Shown piece after piece: positions 1-10,538 of a DNA stretch of 64,000 nt; within the stretch, counting starts at the first letter, position 1; every line of letters begins with the position of its first letter. The position numbers and the translations under genes were made by a program. The stretch lies in contig CAUJNA010003741.1 of NCBI GenBank assembly GCA_963377175.1, positions 72,001-136,000 on the forward strand, read 5' to 3'. Source of the DNA: Effrenium voratum. Its lineage: Eukaryota > Sar > Dinophyceae > Suessiales > Symbiodiniaceae. A model generated the notes under the pieces. The model saw nothing but the letters and a program-made list of their open reading frames with translations, was not told the DNA's origin and did no database searches.

Positions 1-180
1 CTTTTCCTTCTAAGGCCTTTCCCCCCCTGAGATCTTCTCCCTTTTCCTCGCAAAGAGCTTTCCCCCCCTTTCCCGGTTGGCATCCTTTCCCCCCCCATTA
101 TCTTTCCCTTCCCCCCCCCCCCCCCGATCTTCTCCCCAGTACCCCCCCGAAAACGTTTTTCCCCCCTTCTTCGAAGATCT
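1..180 (+). repeat. End of a pyrimidine-rich tandem array
   Basis: C/T-rich sequence with units built on cccccctaaggccttt, gagatcttctccc and cctcgcaaagag. It is the same kind of array as at 49060-50585 and, as there, runs straight into the tail that follows. The window edge cuts it. Confidence 0.8.
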
Positions 181-494
181 TCATTTCCCTTCACTTTCCT
201 TCACTTCGGTTCATGTCCCTTTGTGTCTGTTTTTGTTCCCATTCATTTCCATGCATGTTCCTTCATTTCCAGATATTCCTTCACCGGCAACACCACCAGC
301 ATTACTTGCACCATTTGCACACAAATAATGCGGATGATGCAAGTATTGCTGGCGATGTGCCGCTGGGGCTGCTAGAAAGCGGACCCGGCAGGAATCGAAC
401 ACCCCAATGTTTTTGCAACTGTGTCGCGCAGGCCCCCAAAATGAAAAGATTTAGTGAAGCGTCTTCGAATCACCGCGTGGTACGTGGAGCCCCC
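181..494 (+). mobile_element. 3' tail of a second copy of the SL-retroposon family
   Basis: Aligns by eye with 50590-50929: shared blocks include ttcacttc.gttcatg, catttccatgcat, ttcatttccagat, gcggatgatgca, gaatcgaacaccccaatg and cgtggtacgtgga. Similarity stops at about 494. This shows the array plus tail is a repeated unit and not a chance neighbour of the 46.8-kb insertion. Any 5' part lies outside the window. Confidence 0.7.
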
Positions 495-1056
495 CCTCAA
501 TAGTCTGAAATGGTGCCCCTGGGGAGGGGTAAGGGGAGGGGTAACAGGTAAGGAACATTTTATGTGTCCAACACGCCGTCTGTTGTCCACGGATTTTTGT
601 GAGATAATGATGATTCGCAGATTACGGTAGAGAACAAAAACAGTGCACATGAGAATCAATGGGGCGTGATTGGTCAGGCGGCGTGGGCAAACCAACCGTA
701 CAATTGTTGGGTTTGCACACAGCGGACCATCGTCTGCACATTTATTATCAAGCGATCTTGGTGCACTTCTGGTTTTTCTGGGATGAATATGTCCCCGAAC
801 ACTCTTGAGAGCCTGACACTCTTGGATTTGTCGATGAATTTCAAGCTTCATTTGTTGCCTCCCGAACAGGACAGCTCAACCAACAAAAACACTTGCCTTC
901 ATGGTTTGAGGGTAACATATCCAGCTCGGGATTGGCCCATAGATGAAGGTCTTCAAGCTATGTTTACACTTTGTTGTGCTTTGGGTTCCTATCAAGGTTC
1001 AGATGCTGGGTCTAGAGGCAGTGGATATCTTGACTTTTCACTGGCTTGATGTTTAG
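495..1056. other. No feature recognised
   Basis: Reading frames here are short and have no exon-like borders or known motif. Probably intergenic or intronic. Confidence 0.4.
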
Positions 1057-1064
1057 ATGTTCAG

Positions 1065-1216
1065 ACTCTTGGGTTGATTCACGACAAGTTGGCACGATCT
1101 CGCGGTATCTGTCCGACCTGCGAGCAGCTTCTTGCGCTGCCATCCTCGAGCACGCCACCCGGCGGTTGGAGAGTCCCCTCATCAACCACTGCAGCGGCTC
1201 CCATCGCGGCATGCAG
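1065..1216 (+). CDS. Candidate internal exon, unknown gene
   Basis: GC-rich island preceded by two possible acceptors (AG at 1055-1056 and 1063-1064) and followed by GC (CATGCAG then GCGATT), a common dinoflagellate donor. Two frames are open. One reads VGTISRYLSDLRAASCAAIL, the other LGLIHDKLARSRGICPTCEQ; the second has natural codon use and a CxxC pair. Frame and product are undecided. Confidence 0.4.
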
Positions 1217-1498
1217 GCGATTCCCTTGTCCTCACATTTAAATCATACCTCATCTGTTTGTTCCCGACAAATCAGAGTACCCGTCGCACGCTTTCCTGGG
1301 TCCAGGCGCGAATCCTTCTGTTTTCCAGCGATCTTTTTGCACGCCCAAGGTTGACAACCCCCCTATTTGCCCAAAGGTTCGGTTTTAAAACAAGTTAAAT
1401 TGGTCCATGTTTCATGTGGGAGGGACCCCAGGGGGCTCACTCATTCACTGTCCTTTCGGAGCGGTTTTGGCCGCTGAAATGTCCCCGTCGCGTCGCAG

Positions 1499-1535
1499 GA
1501 ATGTGGGGGCAAGATGCCCTGTGTCTGCCACAAGG
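1499..1535 (+). CDS. Candidate micro-exon, cysteine-rich
   Basis: A 37-bp segment between ccgtcgcgtcgcag and GTGAGCC that reads ECGGKMPCVCHK. The donor is a good consensus. It could continue the exon at 1065-1216, but phase cannot be proven. Confidence 0.3.
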
Positions 1536-1821
1536 GTGAGCCACATGTGGAGACGTCGGAGATCCTGGTGGGATGCTCAAGGGGGAAGGAAGAACAATGT
1601 GACCCCAAGCTGACTGAAAGAGGTGGCACAGATTTCCCATGGTTGAGTCTGTAGCTTCCACAGCAGCTTTGAAAGGACCTCATTTGGGTGTGTATTTTTT
1701 CGGGGGGACACTCCAAAACTTGTGGGTTTCCTTTTGGTTTCCATTCTAAGCCAACCCCAAAAAAGCGCACCCTCAAAAAGACACCCATTTGTTTGGATAG
1801 ACCCGTTTCGTTTTGAGACAG

Positions 1822-1932
1822 AGCCTTCCACTTGGCTCGCGGAGGCTTGGATCGACTGCGAGTTTCCGACGCCGTCTCTCCAGCCGCCTGCCGACCTCCC
1901 TGAGAAGGCTCGGTCTCAGAAGTGTTCGGTTG
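1822..1932 (+). CDS. Candidate exon, unknown gene
   Basis: After a T-rich stretch and acceptor (ttttgagacag) the frame reads TWLAEAWIDCEFPTPSLQPP, then an acidic/basic segment up to a possible GTGACC donor. Composition differs from the surrounding repeat-derived DNA. No family recognised. Confidence 0.4.
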
Positions 1933-2049
1933 GTGACCGAAAATCCTGGGTGAATTATATCGACCTCACACGACCGAATTCACCCCAAATGGTGGTTTAT
2001 TTGGGGAATAGAGCCTCCCAGTGGCCGAGCTGGGACGGCTGATAGAGAT

Positions 2050-3060
2050 CGCCAGCCATGGAGGTGGAGGTTCTCAGTCGGGTGATCGTGGAGGAGGCAG
2101 TCCCTGGGATGATGCTTGGACACGCGCTCTTTCTTCAGCAAAGGGCGGTGGTCTTTGGTGACTGGCCCCGTGGTGATGGACATTTGGTTTTGCTCAATGC
2201 CAAGTGTTCGGCACAGGCACATGGTGGAGGGGCGTCAGTCCTTGGGGTTGATGAGGGGGCCTTTGTTTCCAGGCGCAGGGCTTTTTCTGGCAGCAGCTTG
2301 GAATGCGCGGTTGGGGCGATGGGATTCGGACTGACATATGCGGGCATCGAGCCCATCTTGGAAGCCGAGTGGATGCCAAAGATTTGCCAGGTGCCGCGCT
2401 GCTTGGCCACAGAGCCCAACCCTGTCCGGCAATTCACGAACTACCTTCCAGGTGGTCATCTTGGAGTGTGTCCTGGGAGCTGGCAATGATGTGAGGGCGG
2501 TGCCTGTGCATACAGTATCGAGTTTTGTGGGGCGTCAGGTGCCCCATGGCTGGGCAGCAGGTGGATGCATTGAGGCTCTGGTGGTGATGGTGATCCCTGC
2601 GTTTGGCTGGTAGCACACATGGTGGTTGTCCTTGTGCACTTGGTTGTCGGGGCGTCTGGAGCAGTGCATCCTGGACTGGTGGCTTGGTACGATGTGCTGG
2701 TGGACCTTTGTGAATTTTTTGATGTGCCCTAGCACTTAGTGCTCACCTTTGATTGGTGATGGCGGCCATCGCACGGTGTGCCTGTATGGACAGCAGTTTT
2801 TTTCGTGCGGGGTGCAAATACCCCCATGGCCTGGGTCTTGCAGGTGCATTCAATGGGTAGTGGCTCCGAGGTTTATCCTTGAGCGTGCATGTGTGTTTTA
2901 CAAGGAGTGACGTCCTTCGTGGAGGACATCACCCGTAGTTGAGGCACAGTGCTGTCTGGTGGTTGTGTCCCTCTTTACAGGGGTGAACATAGGTTCCTGC
3001 TGCATTCCGCTAGCGCTGAGTGCAGTAGACATGGCCGAGAAAAGAGAAAAGGTTGGTGAA
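2050..3060. other. G/T-rich region with composition-driven reading frames
   Basis: The plus strand is strongly G/T-biased, which removes stops from both strands, so the 143-codon frame at 2058-2489 and its antisense partners are weak evidence. Phrases such as tggtgg and gatggtgg recur irregularly. No protein family is visible on either strand. Confidence 0.35.
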
Positions 3061-3106
3061 ACATTATAGTTCACCTAGATAATCGCCTCTATGGCCGCGG
3101 GAACTT

Positions 3107-3601
3107 TCATAGTGTCAAGTTGCTGAAAGCCAGCATGAGATCAGAGGTGCTTTCAGCAGCTACGTCTGGCTTCGGTGTTAAACGCCTTGTCTTATCAGAT
3201 GTAGGTTGAGTCCCCACGAAGTGATCAAGGAAGTAGATGTTTTTTTCAGCTTCAATACGGGCCATAGAAAAGCTTTCTTTGAGACGATCTTTCTTATTTA
3301 GCGGCTCTCTTTTCACATTTTCGACGAGACATCGCAGAAGAAACCTAGCAAGGCGGGTAGTCGCATGTTCGGAGCAGTGGCAAAACATGACATCTCCAAA
3401 TTCCAACTTTTGGCGTGCGTGGATCATGTTGGTTTGTACCGTTCCCAGAGCCCTCGGGCCGTTCTTTGCTTTTTGCAAAGGAGCCAAAGCAGCCAGCCAG
3501 CTCAACATCGCCTTGATCACAAATCGTTTGCAAAGAAGCAAACGACCAATTCTATATTTGTGAAGCTTTGAGCACTGGGAAGTAGTACGTAGGAGCGTCA
3601 T
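3107..3601 (-). CDS. Uncharacterised 164-codon open frame
   Basis: Minus-strand frame of balanced composition starting at an ATG. The middle and end read like a soluble basic protein (for example LARFLLRCLVENVKREPLNK, and a tail with TPKPDVAAES). The plus strand holds a shorter overlapping frame. No motif, splice border or homolog was recognised. It may be an old exon, a retrocopy fragment or chance. Confidence 0.3.
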   Translation of the reverse strand: MTLLRTTSQCSKLHKYRIGRLLLCKRFVIKAMLSWLAALAPLQKAKNGPRALGTVQTNMIHARQKLEFGDVMFCHCSEHATTRLARFLLRCLVENVKREPLNKKDRLKESFSMARIEAEKNIYFLDHFVGTQPTSDKTRRLTPKPDVAAESTSDLMLAFSNLTL

Positions 3602-3949
3602 CCTTCCGGCCTATCCATTATCGACATGTGCAATGATGTTTACCCTCGCATAAAGCAACAGCAAGACGATAGGAAACTAAAATCGAGTTTTTTCAGGCTC
3701 GGGGAATCGTGACTTGTCCAAGCTTTTTAAGGCTACACCACTCCAGGGTTGATGCCGTGCGGCCTGGAACCCTGAACCAGTAGAAGCAATCCAAGGATTT
3801 GCGCACTGACAAGCTTGACAGAAAATACATATCCCACACTCCGAGATCAGAAAAGGCCTTTTGCTTGCAGCTCACTGTGGGGAAATCCAAACATATCTAA
3901 TCTAAGCATATGTCGCACGTATAGCAATGTGACGCTGGACCATCCAACC
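3602..3949. other. Nothing recognised
   Basis: No coding frame, repeat or structured element seen. Confidence 0.4.
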
Positions 3950-4332
3950 CACCGCAGCAGACTCTCCATCCCTGACGCGACACCCGCCAATTGATGGATG
4001 TTTCAGGTCTGAGAGCTGGTTCCAAGAAATTTGTGCAGAAGCTTGAGAGATCGGCTCTGTAAGCCCGTGTCATCCCGGAGCCCCGAGCTGTCTAGAAGCA
4101 TCACACGTGCTTGAATCGTCCCAACCAAGGTGTGGCTAAGTCTAAGTGCCCTTGAACCTCACACGGAACAAATAGGTTCTGAATGCATGCGCGCTTCAGT
4201 TCGCTTTCTTGCGTGTGTTGCTTTTGAGATTTGAGGGACACTGCTTGCAGCTCCCAATTCGGTCGAGCTTCTCATCGTGTCACTATGTGCTGCGCAAGCG
4301 GCAACAAAGAGTGTCAGCGCACGTTTCCCTGG
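3950..4332 (+). repeat. Direct repeat R1, left copy
   Basis: Matches 6680-7049 in the same orientation. Shared landmarks are aattgatggatgt, agaagcttgagagatcgg, ggttctgaatgcatgcgcgc, gagatttgagggacactgct and the end gtttccctgg. The two copies are clearly homologous, with scattered substitutions and small indels, and they flank the broken coding region at 4.5-6.0 kb. Confidence 0.75.
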
Positions 4333-4545
4333 GGAACAAATCGCTCCTGCCCAAAAACAGCACTTGGGCAGTGCCCAAAGTCCCTTGTTGGCCTATTTCA
4401 GCCACTGGCTTTTATGGGGATAGCGAGGCCTCCGTAAACTATCTTGGCGGAACCCAAAGTCAATACGTTCTGGGAGCTGCTCAACTACCTTTCACAGATT
4501 GCGCATTTTGGCTCATGGAGAAGGCATCAGGATCCTCCGGCCAGC

Positions 4546-5960
4546 AATGACTGAGGCACTCACTGCCAGCATAGAATTGACAGACGCGGAGATAGTCTGG
4601 AGATGCCGCTGGATGAGCGGCAAGGAAACAGATGGCAGGTTGCCACAGGACGCCAGCTTCGAGCTTTTCAGTGAGAAGCTGGACAGGCAAATCGAAGCAA
4701 TCATGTTCAGGGAGGGAAAGAACTGGGGCAGTCCCAGGAAGGTCGATCCCAGCCAATCGGTACTTGGTGCGATCCCTACGGGTGGTGAGGTGATACTGCG
4801 TACAGTCGGGCGGTACCACCTGGCGATGCAGGTGTATGAAGCTTGGAAGCGCGGCGCCTTCCACCCGATGTCTGAGACATTTGACATAAACTAGAAGAAC
4901 ACCCCGCAAGACCTGAGCGAGTTTGAGGACCACATCAAGACGCATATCGGTGAGAGCGCGCCTGCTCATGTTCGGCAACACTTTTTGAAAGCGCTGCAGA
5001 AGCAAGTGTCAGAAGGGGAGACATGGAAATATCTCGATTTCAAAAATCTGCGATACGAGCGCCTGAAGACGTTCAAGGATTCTTGGACCGAAGCCGCTGT
5101 GGTGCAGGCAGCTTTTTCTGCAAAGCGTCCAGTGTCAGTTCGCCCGCCCGTCATGTTTTGTTTTCTCAAGGATGACAGAGGATGTGTTACGGCTGCCGGC
5201 GTGCTGTCACCCGATGGATCATATCCGCCGACGGTGGACGGTAACTCGCAACGCCACTTGAGCGATTGCTTGGCGGACCTGAGAAAGATCGATGGGGGCA
5301 GATTTCAGAGGTATGTGCGCTCGATGGAAAGCTCTACAGACTTGTTGACTGATGGGACGTTCGTAGAGTTCAAAACTTCTGACTTCGAACCCTATCAATT
5401 GTTGCAGCTGCTGCACGTCCAGTTCCGCCTTGCTCTTGGATTTCCTGCCCTTGTGGAGGAGGGCTTTAACCCAAAGCTGGCGTGCGCGTTGGCTGAGATG
5501 CTGCGATTGGAATTCGATGGAAACAAGCTGAAAGATGCGAAAGATGCGAGAGGCTCGTTGTTGCTTCTCACCCTGGAGCAAGAGCCCTCAGAGTCGCAAG
5601 AGGAGCCGAGCTGTGGGAACGCGTGCAGTGCAAGTGTCGCAGCTCAGAGGACCTCCCCAAGCCCGGGAAGTTTATTGTTGAGCTGAAGGAGCCGGCCGAG
5701 GAGTGGGGGTCAGTTGCCAGAGCGATTTTCTTCCGCTTGAGTGTCTTGAGTTCATACACAGGTTGGCCAAACTGCTCCCATATCTGTCGGTGGTTGGGCT
5801 GGGGTTGCTCGAGCTTCGGCATTTCGATTTTGTGACCAAGTCAAGGAGCATCACGCTGCGCGCCCGGGCACGCTCCGCTGCCTGCCATGATAGGCTGGAT
5901 TTGGCACTGAGAAGGAAGCACATCCGATATCGCCATCTACATGAGGAATGCGTTGAGTGA
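4546..5960 (+). pseudogene. Intronless broken coding region, unknown product
   Basis: The first ATG of this frame is at 4546. The frame runs to an in-frame TAG at 4892-4894 and resumes in the same frame to 5686, so a single nonsense codon splits about 380 codons. Frames beyond 5620 (5623 onward, then 5703-5960) look like the same protein after one or two frameshifts. The composition is that of a soluble protein, with LHVQFRLALGFPALVEEGFN and a Ser/Pro-rich stretch near 5.6 kb. Lack of introns suggests a retrocopy or element gene. No family recognised. Confidence 0.5.
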
Positions 5961-6679
5961 CGGTTCATTGATGTGTAAAGCATGGAAAGCATCATCTGAA
6001 TGCTCACCTTGCAATTCTTTTCAAGCAGAGCTGAGCCAGCGCCCAGCGCCCAGCGCCATTTTTGGCGGGGCAGGACGGCAGGACTGAGCCGAATGCGATG
6101 GGGGATTCATTTTTTTTGCCGAGGGTATTGCTGTTGTTGGCGATGGCTTGCGTTGCCTTAAGCAAAGCCATCACCCAACCCAGGACGATTTCCCATCTCG
6201 AACGAGGGCTGGAATAAACTGCAGGTTCAAGGAAGCGTTCAAGAGGCGCACATGCTGATGGAGCTTCGGGCAGATTCCTTTGATCCCCCATTTTTGTTTT
6301 TGGCCCACCTAGTTTGCCTCCAGTCACTCATGCTTTTACGCCCCTGTACGGCTGGTTGCTCGAGAATGATGTTGTCGTACTTTGAGTACGCAGCCTGCCC
6401 TCATCCAGTTTTGCCCTCATCCAGTCTGAGGCTGGCAAGCGGAAGAAGTCAGCGGGGGGACGCCAGGATGCGCGGATGGACCGCCGCAGTGAATAGGTCG
6501 CCAGCGCTTAGCCCAAAGCAAAGCAAGTCTGGCAGCCAACTTGCTGCAGTCGAGCTGCGCAAGCTGATGACTGAGTGGACGTGAAACAACAAGCAAGTGA
6601 CATCAACTTGGCATTTTGCAAGAAAATTCGCCTTGAACATCTGACAATCTTGCGTTTGTCCATGGGAAATCCGTTCCGG
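5961..6679. other. No gene recognised
   Basis: Contains a small direct repeat (cagcgcccagcgcccagcgcc near 6040). Open frames on both strands look like shadows. It lies inside the interval bracketed by R1. Confidence 0.4.
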
Positions 6680-7049
6680 TGGAACCGCAGATGAGGCGAC
6701 AACCCCCAATTGATGGATGTGTCACTGAGAGCTTGTCCAAGAAGTCTTCGTAGAAGCTTGAGAGATCGGTTCTGTAAGCACGTGTCATCCAGGAGCTGGA
6801 TATCTATATATCACCCAGCCAAGGTGTGTGCTAAGTCTAAGTCCTGCCCCTGAACCTCATGATTTCCACGGGGCAAATCGGTTCTGAATGCATGCGCGCT
6901 TCAGATCGCTTTCTTGATTGTTGTGTCTCGTGTGTTGCTGTTGAGATTTGAGGGACACTGCTTGCAGCTCCCAATTCGATCGAACTTCCCATCGTGTCAC
7001 TATGAACTGCACAAGCGGCAACAAAAAGTGTCAGCGCGCGTTTCCCTGG
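6680..7049 (+). repeat. Direct repeat R1, right copy
   Basis: Second copy of the repeat at 3950-4332, with small internal indels (for example shorter around ggcgacaaccccc). Ends at tttccctgg, where similarity to the left copy stops abruptly. Confidence 0.75.
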
Positions 7050-7082
7050 ATCATTGCAAAGCGAACCTGAAAGGATTCGGAG

Positions 7083-7185
7083 GTCAACCAGTTTTGATAT
7101 ACATGTGCAAAGATCCCGGCCATTCTGGGGGAACGCGGGCCCGCCAAACTCAAGCAAAGGCGCCGTTTCTCGCATCAGTCACTCG
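7083..7185 (+). CDS. Candidate exon, unknown gene
   Basis: Starts after cggag just beyond R1 and ends at a strong donor, ACTCG then GTGAGTA. Two frames are open: ILGERGPAKLKQRRRFSHQS and PVLIYMCKDPGHSGGTRARQ. Likely the first visible exon of the plus-strand series that continues to about 13 kb. Confidence 0.4.
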
Positions 7186-7844
7186 GTGAGTAACACGGGT
7201 TGCCCAACTTGTGGGGAGGTGAAAGGCTGCGGGCTGTTCCCTGCCATTGCCGGGTTGGCGGCTCAGCACGCATGCGGATGCTTGCGGCATGCTTGGGTGG
7301 GGCTCACTGGGCTCTCAGGAATTTGTGGTTGGCTCACTGCGTCGGTCCTCGACTTTTGATGTGTCTTTCATTCCTGGGTTGGATTGCTGGCTATTTTGTG
7401 GAGAAACAGCAGCCAAAGAAACCATTCTCGGCCGCGGCGCATGGCCATTCTCGTTGTTGTTTTTCTCTTTCTTCTTTTCTTTCGATTAGCCCCCTGGAAT
7501 ATTGCATGCGGCCTTGTGGTTTTCTTTGTTTCGCACATTTCCTTGTTGGATTGTTTTCAGGGTAAACCAAAAGGACAACGAACCATTTGGGAAGGTTCCC
7601 CTAGTTGGACTCATGCCCATGCGAACTTGATCAATCTGAGCAGATCTTTCCTCGAGAGAGTACCCGTCAACAAGACACATGGGAAGCAGTCCGCAAACCT
7701 GACGCAAGCACCGCGGGCAATCAGTTCAAAGTTTACCCGTCTTTCCAAGGATCTTGGAAGACAGGGTCTTCCTCCAAAGGAATTTCCAAGGATTTTGGAA
7801 GACAGGGGGGCTTCCTCCAAACCAAAGGTCGTCTTCGTTCAAAG
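7186..7844. other. Probable intron with a local duplication
   Basis: T-rich, hydrophobic-looking frames (7384-7560) reflect base composition. A phrase of about 48 bp (ccaaggat.ttggaagacaggg) is duplicated at 7744-7830. Confidence 0.35.
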
Positions 7845-7959
7845 TCTCTGTTCGCTTCCGCGATTGGGAGGGTGCGAAGCTGAGGTTCACCAAGAACACG
7901 GATGCGGCCAAAGACCCCGAACTGCGCCGGGAGGCCCAGGCCCGGCTTTCCCTGCGTAG
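7845..7959 (+). CDS. Exon of an unrecognised gene
   Basis: Between acceptor gttcaaag and donor GTGACG. The frame reads RFRDWEGAKLRFTKNTDAAK followed by DPELRREAQARLSLR, a charged helical-looking sequence with GC-rich third positions unlike its flanks. The antisense frame lacks this quality. Confidence 0.55.
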
Positions 7960-8339
7960 GTGACGGACTCGTCAGTGAGGCCCATTGAGACATGGCTGTG
8001 GAAAATGGGTTGCCCTGGCAAGTGGGAAACATGGACCGAAACCTGCGTAACCCTCTCTTGTTTCATTTTGAGCCAAACTCACATGGGGGCTGTTGTTTTT
8101 GAGGGCATTATTTGTTGGGCGTTCTCAGGCAAGCGGACGGAAACCACCCTCTTGGCCCTCGACCCATTGAGAGACAAACCCGTACGGAGTGAAGAGGTTG
8201 CCCTCCAAGTGATGGGATCAACGGCCGCGGATTCCTTTGCTTGCAAGGCTTATGAACCAAGGGAGCAGCCATGAGCAGCCTCAACCTCAAACACAAAAAA
8301 CAGCGCTGCTGTTTTTTTCCTTGCAGATTCAAAAGTGTT

Positions 8340-8442
8340 CTTCCATTTGCTTAAGAATATATTTTCCCTTGTTGGTTTTCAAGGGAATTTATCACTACTG
8401 GAAATATGTGTATCTTTCCCATGGGGTTTAAGCAAATAGAAG
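8340..8442 (+). mobile_element. Family G short inverted-repeat element, copy 1
   Basis: 103 bp with ends CTTCCATTTGCTTAA and TTAAGCAAATAGAAG (one mismatch between arms). Flanked by TGTT at 8336-8339 and 8443-8446, a 4-bp target duplication. Non-autonomous, MITE-like. Copies at 28339 and 35975. Confidence 0.75.
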
Positions 8443-8459
8443 TGTTTGTCGAAGCAATG

Positions 8460-8537
8460 GGTTGGACCATGTTCCGAGGTGACCCGACCCCCGACTCCCA
8501 ACTCCCGACTCCCGACTCCCGGCTCCCCGCTCCCCAC
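8460..8537. repeat. CGACTCC microsatellite
   Basis: Degenerate tandem run of cgactccc/cggctccc. Confidence 0.8.
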
Positions 8538-8901
8538 ATGTAAATTCCCAGAGTGTTTGCAGTCATCATCGTGGGTGCACAGGGCATCTCGCAGTGGTTT
8601 TCTACTTGTACATAGTTGGAACAGGGGTCTGCGGTGGTTGTTACGGCACCACTCTCTCAGCGCACCGGGGCCAAACGTGGTAGCCTGTTCAACTTTTCAA
8701 CCAACACCCCTCTCATTTTTCGCCTCTTCAACATTAGCTTTAACCTTTTGCAACATGCAGGAATCCTTCGTTCTAGAAAACCGCCGGAAACCCAGGGAAA
8801 ACGGATCCGGTTTTTGAGAAGACTGGTTGACAAGACTGGTTGGAATCAACCCCTAGACTTTCGGTGGTTTCAGGCATCACTCTCTTGACTTGGCTTTTCA
8901 G

Positions 8902-9034
8902 GCTTGAGGAGCAAGAGCCCGAGGGGTTCACGCGCGTGAGAGGCGCCAAGCTGGAGTCTTCGCTGGCGCAGCTGGGGAAGCTGCTGGAGCAGTGGGGCGA
9001 GACCATGACGCTCCTGGACTGCCCGGGGATTCAG
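8902..9034 (+). CDS. Exon of the same plus-strand gene series
   Basis: Acceptor cttggcttttcag then a GC-rich frame reading EEQEPEGFTRVRGAKLESSL, AQLGKLLEQWGETMTLL and DCPGIQ. It looks alpha-helical and soluble. The 3' edge is uncertain because no clean GT follows the last good codon (a GA or GC donor is possible). Confidence 0.5.
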
Positions 9035-9270
9035 GGGGAAGGGGCAAGGCCCGGTGTCCAATCGGCTCTGGGAACCCTGAAAATGGGTGGCCCTGGAACC
9101 CCCCCGCTCACAAAACCGGTCCAGCGGATTGGAGCCACCTTCTAACTCCCCTGTCCCGACGCTGGCTGTCCATCAGGTTCTCAAGGGTCAACGACGAGCT
9201 GACTTCGATACAATAGACCACCTACCAACTGGGGCTGATCGGCGTGGATTCTGGTCCATCCGCAGTATTT

Positions 9271-9390
9271 CTTTGTTGCATCCTGCTTGGATGTTAGGAC
9301 TTGAACTTTTTGCCAACTTTTTCGTGGGGTTTCCGTATTACACCACTGCAAGTTAAAAGCTTTTAGCGGGGGAGCAGAAAGCAACCGAGA
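9271..9390 (+). mobile_element. Family E dispersed element, copy 1
   Basis: Shares with copies at 42310, 45306 and 46718/50980 the blocks gcttgg.tgttaggactt, aactttttgccaact, agttaaa and agcagaaagcaaccgaga. Internal complementarity (TTTAACTTTT and AAAAGTTAAA in other copies) suggests a fold-back. Here it ends a few bases before the acceptor of the next exon. Confidence 0.7.
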
Positions 9391-9398
9391 TTTCTCAG

Positions 9399-9487
9399 GC
9401 TGGGCGCAGGGGCCTGTGTCTCGCTGTCTGAGGTGACCTCCTGCCGAAGCTCTACGCCGCTCGGCGCGGCACAAGCTGGCCCTAAAG
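9399..9487 (+). CDS. Exon with consensus donor
   Basis: Acceptor tttctcag; donor CTAAAG then GTGAGT. Reads AGACVSLSEVTSCRSSTPLG then AAQAGPK. The 89-bp size and the family E repeat directly upstream fit an intron carrying a mobile element. Confidence 0.5.
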
Positions 9488-9694
9488 GTGAGTAAAGCTC
9501 ATGGGAACCGCTCAACTTGTGACAGGGGCCGTCCAACTTCTTTTCCGTCACTTTGCTTCAAAGCACTTCCCTTTGATCCTGTGGCTCCTCTCAGCTGGGC
9601 TGGTTTGCTCTTGCCGACCAGTTCGGGCAACTCGTTTTTTACCGGACACCTGCTTCGGCGAGCATGCTTGGGAAGGCCATCAGCTTGACTTCAG

Positions 9695-9759
9695 CGCCTG
9701 AAATTCGGGCAAGGTTGCCAGAATTCTACGAAATTATAACCATGGGGAGGGTCTCGAGG
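9695..9759 (+). CDS. Candidate exon
   Basis: Acceptor cttgacttcag; donor CGAGG then GTGATA. Reads APEIRARLPEFYEIITMGRV. Codons look natural and the frame closes soon after the proposed donor. Confidence 0.45.
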
Positions 9760-10118
9760 GTGATAACTCTGAAGAGCTGACTTGGACGGAGACCTGGCGA
9801 AGGCCCTGTCGCTCACTTGTTTCCACGGAGAGGGTGGCAAGCGCAGGCTGAGCGTTTGAAAAGCCACAGGCCTTTTTGTCAGAGGCCGGCAGAGCCCACC
9901 GGATTTTTACCACATGGAGAGCGCATCCGTCCTTAAATTGACTCCATCCTCATTGGCAGCGGAAATCAGAGTCATGCACTATCAGGAAGGTCTAAGAAGG
10001 TGAACACGTGTCCTCGTCGCTCTTGGGGGTGATTTTGCTACTCCCAGCACTGGGAACAACCTACAATTGCGTATCCCCCAACCTCTTGATCTCTCAAGAC
10101 TAAATGCCAGCTTTTTAG

Positions 10119-10274
10119 GCGGCAAGGGAGTCCGGTGGTTTTGTACCTCGAGGTGATGTCCGTGGCAACGGCCCAGTACAAGAATTTCGGCCTGGAGGAT
10201 GTGAAGGAGGGCGGAGAGGCGGGCGACATGGAATCGGAGATCGCGCTGAAAAACCATTGGGGCACCAAAATGGG
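10119..10274 (+). CDS. Exon with consensus donor
   Basis: Acceptor ccagctttttag; donor ATGGG then GTAAGC. Reads VVLYLEVMSVATAQYKNFGL then EDVKEGGEAGDMESEIAL. 156 bp, acidic second half. One of the best-supported exons of the series; product unknown. Confidence 0.6.
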
Positions 10275-10473
10275 GTAAGCTAACCTGTAAAAGGGTACCC
10301 TGAAAAAAAAAGAAGTAGTGGTTTTCTTTTTAATGGATTCTCTAAAGCCAACCTGAAAAGGGTAGCCTAAAAACAAGGACACGTATATACACCCACCCAA
10401 GGAGCCCCATCCTTAGGGGCTTGTGCTATCGATCGCATCCGGAGGGTGAATTGTGCAAACGGTTGGATGGGAG

Positions 10474-10538
10474 GTGATCCGGGCGTACTTCAGCCGCTCG
10501 GAATCGCTGGGAAGTGTGGAGACCTTGGCCAAGATGCA
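10474..10538 (+). CDS. Candidate exon with GC donor
   Basis: Reads VIRAYFSRSESLGSVETLAK, ending AAGATGCA before GCAAGA. Phase does not join directly to 10119-10274, so the edge may be wrong or another exon may lie between. Confidence 0.4.

Noticed and set aside
2058..2489. 143-codon plus frame
   Set aside because: Lies in a G/T-biased strand where stops are rare in both directions; no family or splice support.
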